Of a stretch of DNA of 64,000 nucleotides, positions 59,780 to 64,000 are shown one piece after another; position 1 is the first letter of the stretch; each line of letters opens with the position of its first letter. The translations under genes and the position numbers were made by a program. The notes under the pieces were generated by a model. That model had not been told where the DNA came from. It ran no database searches and saw only the letters and a program-made list of their open reading frames with translations. The stretch lies in NCBI RefSeq assembly GCF_037975245.1, contig NC_092568.1, forward strand, positions 4,723,001 to 4,787,000, written 5' to 3'. Origin of the DNA: Apostichopus japonicus. Its lineage: Eukaryota; Echinodermata; Holothuroidea; Aspidochirotida; Stichopodidae.

Positions 59780-60620
59780 TTGTTTCACTGTGGTTTGGTC
59801 GAGTTTACGTCCAAATTCATTGAGTGGAAAAGAAACGAGGACCAAAATGTGTGGCTTAAGAAATTTAAATAGTGGATAACATTATCAAACACTCCACAGG
59901 ACAAAAACAAGTAGAAAAATGCAACGTGAAGGACACCAGGAAACAGAAATACTGTTAACAAGGCTAGTAATAATTAAGAAAGAGCTATGGAAAAGAAGCA
60001 AAACAGGCTTCAATTCAACAAAGATCTCAGCAGATTATAGACAATAAAGAGACAGGACAGTGGAAGACTGAATAGAGAGGAAAATAAAGGGAAAAGGAAA
60101 TGAAGACGGGATGAATAGAAATGAGTGATGAACGCATAGATGGAAAAAGAAAGAACGGATGCACGAAATGGAACACGTTAACTTGAGAAGGATATGAATG
60201 TGAGTTCCTCACCAATAAGCGCTTGCATGTTCTGCCTTCCATTTACTGTTAATAGAGTTTTAAAGGTTTTAAAGAGTTTTAAATGAAGAAATGGGCTACC
60301 ACAATGTGAAGCAACAGGTGTCGAGGAGTTATTTCTACCATGCTGAGTATTGTAGCGAGTTACTGTTAAACCAATACTAATGCAAGTGGTGATAAAATCA
60401 CCGGAAATACTCACAGCTGCAGATACGATATTAGGTAACTTATTTTTACAATATGTAATTTTGAGTAAAGTTGCACAGGGCAGTAAGAATGAATTACTCT
60501 GATCATGAACAGACTTATCTCCTTGTCAAGGCGACAAGTGGGATAACGACTGGGTTTGTAAGTAAAGACTTAAATGAGGCTTGAAGTTATCTTACGTATA
60601 TGATCCTTTTGTTGTACCAT
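59780..60620 (+). repeat. Direct repeat of about 0.8 kb in copy 3, right member
   Basis: Equivalent of 9170-10010. Confidence 0.6.
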
Positions 60621-61565
60621 ATATTTCAAATGCGTACCTTAGCTCAGAGTAATTAAACGAAAAAGAAATCTGAATAATTACTAGTTTTGATACATATATA
60701 TATATATGTTGGTCACTGTGAAGTATTAACCACAGGTGAAGGGTAATCTCATTCCTTTCATTGTTGTTTTTCAAGTGTTTTTTCTTGATGTAAAAATCTA
60801 AATGACATACAATAATCACGACCAAAATTAAAGTTACTAAATTACTGAGCTAGTGTATTGATTCCTTGCCAAAGGCTGAATGAATCTATGCGATGGTGAT
60901 GTCGTGTGTGTGGGCTTCATACCATTAATGAACAAAATGACGATTTAGACCTACAAGATTACTCTCGGTTAGTGTTTGGTTATAATGGGATGTATTACTC
61001 CACTTTTAAGCGTTATAACCAAAACGATAGATCTGACAGGTGGTAATCCGTGATATATTCACAGGAACGCAGAAGGGTTGTGTACCTGTGAGCCTATGCA
61101 GTGCTTTAACAAGTTTCTGACCTCAAGCAGCGATCAAGTTCTTGTTAATAAATTGCAAGTTATGAAACGATGTGTCTTATTTGTGTATTAGGCTACTTGT
61201 GTTCGTCTCTGCAGGAAAAGCACCCACGAAATGTTGGACAAGCAATAAATGCTGACCTATAAAAAAGATTTAAACAATCAAACCCCTGACGTTGCATTAT
61301 TGACCCTGTTAATATGTTTCACAATTTCAAACAAATTGCAACCTACACACAGTCATGGAATAGTGTTATTTATCAATAATGCAATATATTGGTAGAAACA
61401 ACATTGAAGATCTTTACACATATGAAAAAAATATACAAGACACTGGGTATTGTAAAGAACATGAAAAAATTTTACATGATAAAGATGCAACGGCAACCCA
61501 AATAAATATTATTGCTTTATATCAAACATTGTATCAAAGCAAAATGAAAAACGTTTTCATCCTGT
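60621..61565. other. Inverted-repeat spacer, no gene seen
   Basis: Matches 10011-10944. Frame 61379-61570 is a shifted version of a copy-1 frame and shows no constraint. Confidence 0.5.
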
Positions 61566-61573
61566 TTTGAGCC

Positions 61574-62606
61574 CAAGGGCGGCGGAACCTGGGGGGGGGG
61601 GCACAGGGGCACGTGCCCCCCACTTTTCCTCAAGTTAAAAATGTGACCTTTTTCTACATAACAATTTATAAATAAAAAAACAGTTTATAAAGCGAAACCC
61701 ACTTCGAATGAAATATTTCGGGAAGTTTTAAATTTTTACTACCATAGGCGTAGGAGCCCAATTTGATTTGGGGGGTTAATGTTAATGTTCATGTTAACAT
61801 GTTAATGTGCATATCATATAGGATGCGTCGGTTATTACATCGCATGCCAATAACATACAATCATTTGCCGTGTTATTACCCGTCCATATGGGTTAGAATT
61901 ATCGGGTAAGTCGTTACAATAATAATGATGGTAATAATATCAGTTTAACCATTGAAAAACACTTAGCAAATTATTTTTCTTTCAGTAGGTGCCCGAAAAA
62001 TTCTCAGCATATTGCCCGAATTTTCACAAACAATTTTGGTTGGGGTGCTGCAGCCCCCCCCCCCCCGCCTGTTACGCCTATGTTTACTACCACAAGGCTT
62101 CTAACATTCTGGTGAGTGCCATTATGCATATTCAATTTGCCAAAAAAAATCCATATGCATTTCCAAAAATGCATTGCTATATTATATTGTGACTTTGTAA
62201 TAAGCAGAAGCCATTTATAGCCTACTATGAATAATGAGTTTAGTTTTAATATCCCATAACCTACCCCATCCTTTCGTATTTTGATATATTTCATTTGCTT
62301 TCATGCATATATATCGATCGCGTGTGCAGGGACTTGGACTTTATAATGATTTCACCTCATTTTGTCTCGAAAGAAAACTTGTTCCTTGTTTCCCAATTTG
62401 CACATTAGATATTGCAGTGCTAGTATGCATTGTTTCCTTGAGGGGGGGGGGGGGCGTTGGTGGAGTGATGTGTATACGCAAATAAGATAATACAATAAGA
62501 GTTATAAAGGGTACTAAATATCAGGCTGCATCAGTCCAATCGAATTTCTGCAAAGTGCCCTTCGACGTTGGTGCCACCCAGATTAAAAGTGCTTCCGCCG
62601 CCCTTG
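61574..62606. mobile_element. hAT-like MITE, 1033 bp, itself host to a nested MITE
   Basis: Ends CAAGGGCGGCGGAA and inverse TTCCGCCGCCCTTG. Flanks TTTGAGCC (61566-61573) and CTTGAGCC (62607-62614) match the single CTTGAGCC of the empty site in copy 1 near 10947-10954, giving an 8-bp target duplication with one change. Without the nested element and its duplication it is about 685 bp. No transposase frame. Confidence 0.85.
61743..62082. mobile_element. Nested hAT-like MITE, 340 bp
   Basis: Starts CATAGGCGTAGGAGCC and ends GTTACGCCTATG; flanked by perfect 8-bp repeats TTTACTAC at 61735-61742 and 62083-62090. Its interior (GTTAATGTGCATATCATATA...ATTACATCGCATGCCA) is shared with about 7860-7910 inside the older patch. 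Confidence 0.85.
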
Positions 62607-62614
62607 CTTGAGCC

Positions 62615-63017
62615 CCCCTCCCCCCCCCCCCCCACACACACACAAATACACACACCCTGCATACATGGCATCTTAGAACAGTCTCTGAAATCAAATCTGG
62701 AAAATCAACTAAATATTATCAAAATTAATGCAAAATATGTTAAACAAACCCTTGCATAATATGAAGGGGAAATTTTTATACTGAAAGAAACGTGATAATC
62801 ATTGTGGGTACGAAACCCATTATAGCCTTCATACACATAACAACCATTAATCTATGTCTTAGTAATGATAAATTGATGAAAACTTTGTAAAAATTGAAAG
62901 ATAAAACCTTTGAAAGCATGACATTCATCTGACTATTTCATACTCATGCACTAGGTAATTGTTTAGTCTTTTTTTGTATTCAAGTTCAAAGAGACCTTAT
63001 GCAATTCACAGTTTTGA
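62615..63017. other. Inverted-repeat spacer continues, no gene seen
   Basis: Long C run then CA repeats, matching 10951-11345. No gene. Confidence 0.5.
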
Positions 63018-63025
63018 CCCATATG

Positions 63026-63871
63026 CATGGGCGGCGATCCTGGGGGGAAGGGGGGATATATCCCCCCATGAAAATGGGTGGAGGGGATGTAATACACCAT
63101 ATCCCCCCCACCAAATGCCAGGGATAAGAATTTTTTTCATGCCTACATAAATGCATCATCATGAATGTACGGCTCCTTTTAGCTTCATTTCTCGCCTACC
63201 ATAAACGCAGTGCGATCTTTTCAAATTAACCGTCTTTATAAAGCAAGAATAGTTGACTGTGGGCTTCATTGGCCCTACAACAAAAAAATGTATTATTGCG
63301 CCCACGGTATTGATACAGTACATATATGCACCCTCATAGTATTCTTATAGGCCCTATAGTAGGCCTACACTATAGTATGCCTACATGTTCCCTCGAACAT
63401 CTGAGAATCTAATGTTACCAGGGTAATGCTTAATACACGTTTCACCTGGATGCCCTATCAATCGGTACCTAGGAATGTAACTATGTGTAATTGTGTATTG
63501 CATGTGTATAGGCCTATAATAGCCTGCATGAGGCCATTTACTTCATCGAATAATATAAAAGAGCTCTCGAACATTCTAACGTAGCGCCTGAAACAAGATT
63601 GACAGGGGCAATTTTCCCAAAATAACACCCGAAATTTAAAAAAAAGAAGTATTTTGGATCCTGATTATGAGATATTTCGAACATGATATCCCTATTTTAA
63701 AGTTGGGTATATGCCGCTTGGAAACCTCGGGAAGTGCCGTTTCCGGCCATCTAGAGGGTTTGTAAATCCCAAAATTTTCTTGTACGCTTCGCGCCAACTC
63801 ATGGTGGCGCTACGCTTAGATAGTCAACAAGGTCATTTCCCTCCACTCGGAAGTACGGATCGCCGCCCATG
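63026..63871. mobile_element. hAT-like MITE, 846 bp
   Basis: Starts CATGGGCGGCGATCC and ends GGATCGCCGCCCATG, a perfect 15-bp inverted repeat, with perfect 8-bp duplications CCCATATG at 63018-63025 and 63872-63879. Copy 1 has one site near 11348 (ACCCATATCTACGG). The module of about 90 bp sits at 63731-63824, about 45 bp inside the right end. No transposase. Confidence 0.9.
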
Positions 63872-64000
63872 CCCATATGTATAGGAAGTCTCATATTTTG
63901 TGTCATTTAACGTTAAGTTGCTGTTTGTGTCATGGTTCTAGATCTCTCCAGAAGGTCCAATCCCTTCTATAGCCTACTATGGGAGCATACAGTTGGATTT

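Overview
The window is eukaryotic, very probably from a marine invertebrate deuterostome; an echinoderm such as a sea cucumber is my best guess. This rests on intron-split immunoglobulin genes with phase-1 exons, abundant (TA)n tracts, a tRNA-derived SINE, Ty3/gypsy, Copia and LINE fragments, many hAT-like MITEs, and the frequent TAGGCCTA-type words common in such genomes. The species guess is inference. There are no bacterial operons, rRNA genes or CRISPR arrays.

The main genic content is a tandem array of immunoglobulin-superfamily membrane receptor genes on the + strand. Gene A (about 22.6-30.1 kb) and gene B (about 44.6-54.4 kb) share one exon plan: a hydrophobic leader exon, a 303-nt exon for one V-like Ig domain, a 903-nt exon for an Ig-like domain, a spacer and a second Ig-like domain, and an exon for a Ser/Thr/Pro-rich stalk, one membrane helix and a basic cytoplasmic start. 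The first three introns are phase 1. Exon lengths are identical between A and B for the 303- and 903-nt exons. The membrane exon runs into a stop in a short tail holding an ITIM-like motif (VQYSKI). An alternative acidic tail exon may lie 2.9 kb downstream. That tail exon occurs a third time at 996-1079, so an earlier gene ('gene 0') probably ends at the left edge of the window. The 5' start exons of A and B were not found.

Divergence between A and B is steeply graded: leaders do not align, the first Ig domain is about half identical, the second Ig exon is about 83 percent identical in protein, and the membrane exon and about 4.7 kb around it are essentially identical. This resembles a receptor family with a fast-changing ectodomain and a homogenised membrane/tail segment.

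Layout: 1-11470 is a segmental-duplication copy matching 52849-64000, with a partial third copy at 28616-30436. 4.9-14.1 kb is a giant inverted repeat with arms of about 2 kb. 14.6-17.6 kb holds a decayed Ty3/gypsy element on the minus strand. 19.5-22.3 kb is repeat-rich upstream sequence of gene A. 22.6-30.1 kb is gene A. 30.9-31.6 kb is a SINE/(TA)n cluster. 34.5-34.9 kb is a 400-bp tetranucleotide tract. 36 kb holds a tandem repeat of about 140 bp. 37.6 and 42.4-42.6 kb hold candidate first exons of two minus-strand genes. 39.2-39.6 kb is a Copia gag remnant and 40.0-40.9 kb a TTAA-flanked MITE. 44.6-54.4 kb is gene B with a LINE and a transposon patch in its introns. 61.6-63.9 kb holds young hAT-like insertions, one nested in another, each with 8-bp target duplications that the older copy at 10.9-11.4 kb lacks.
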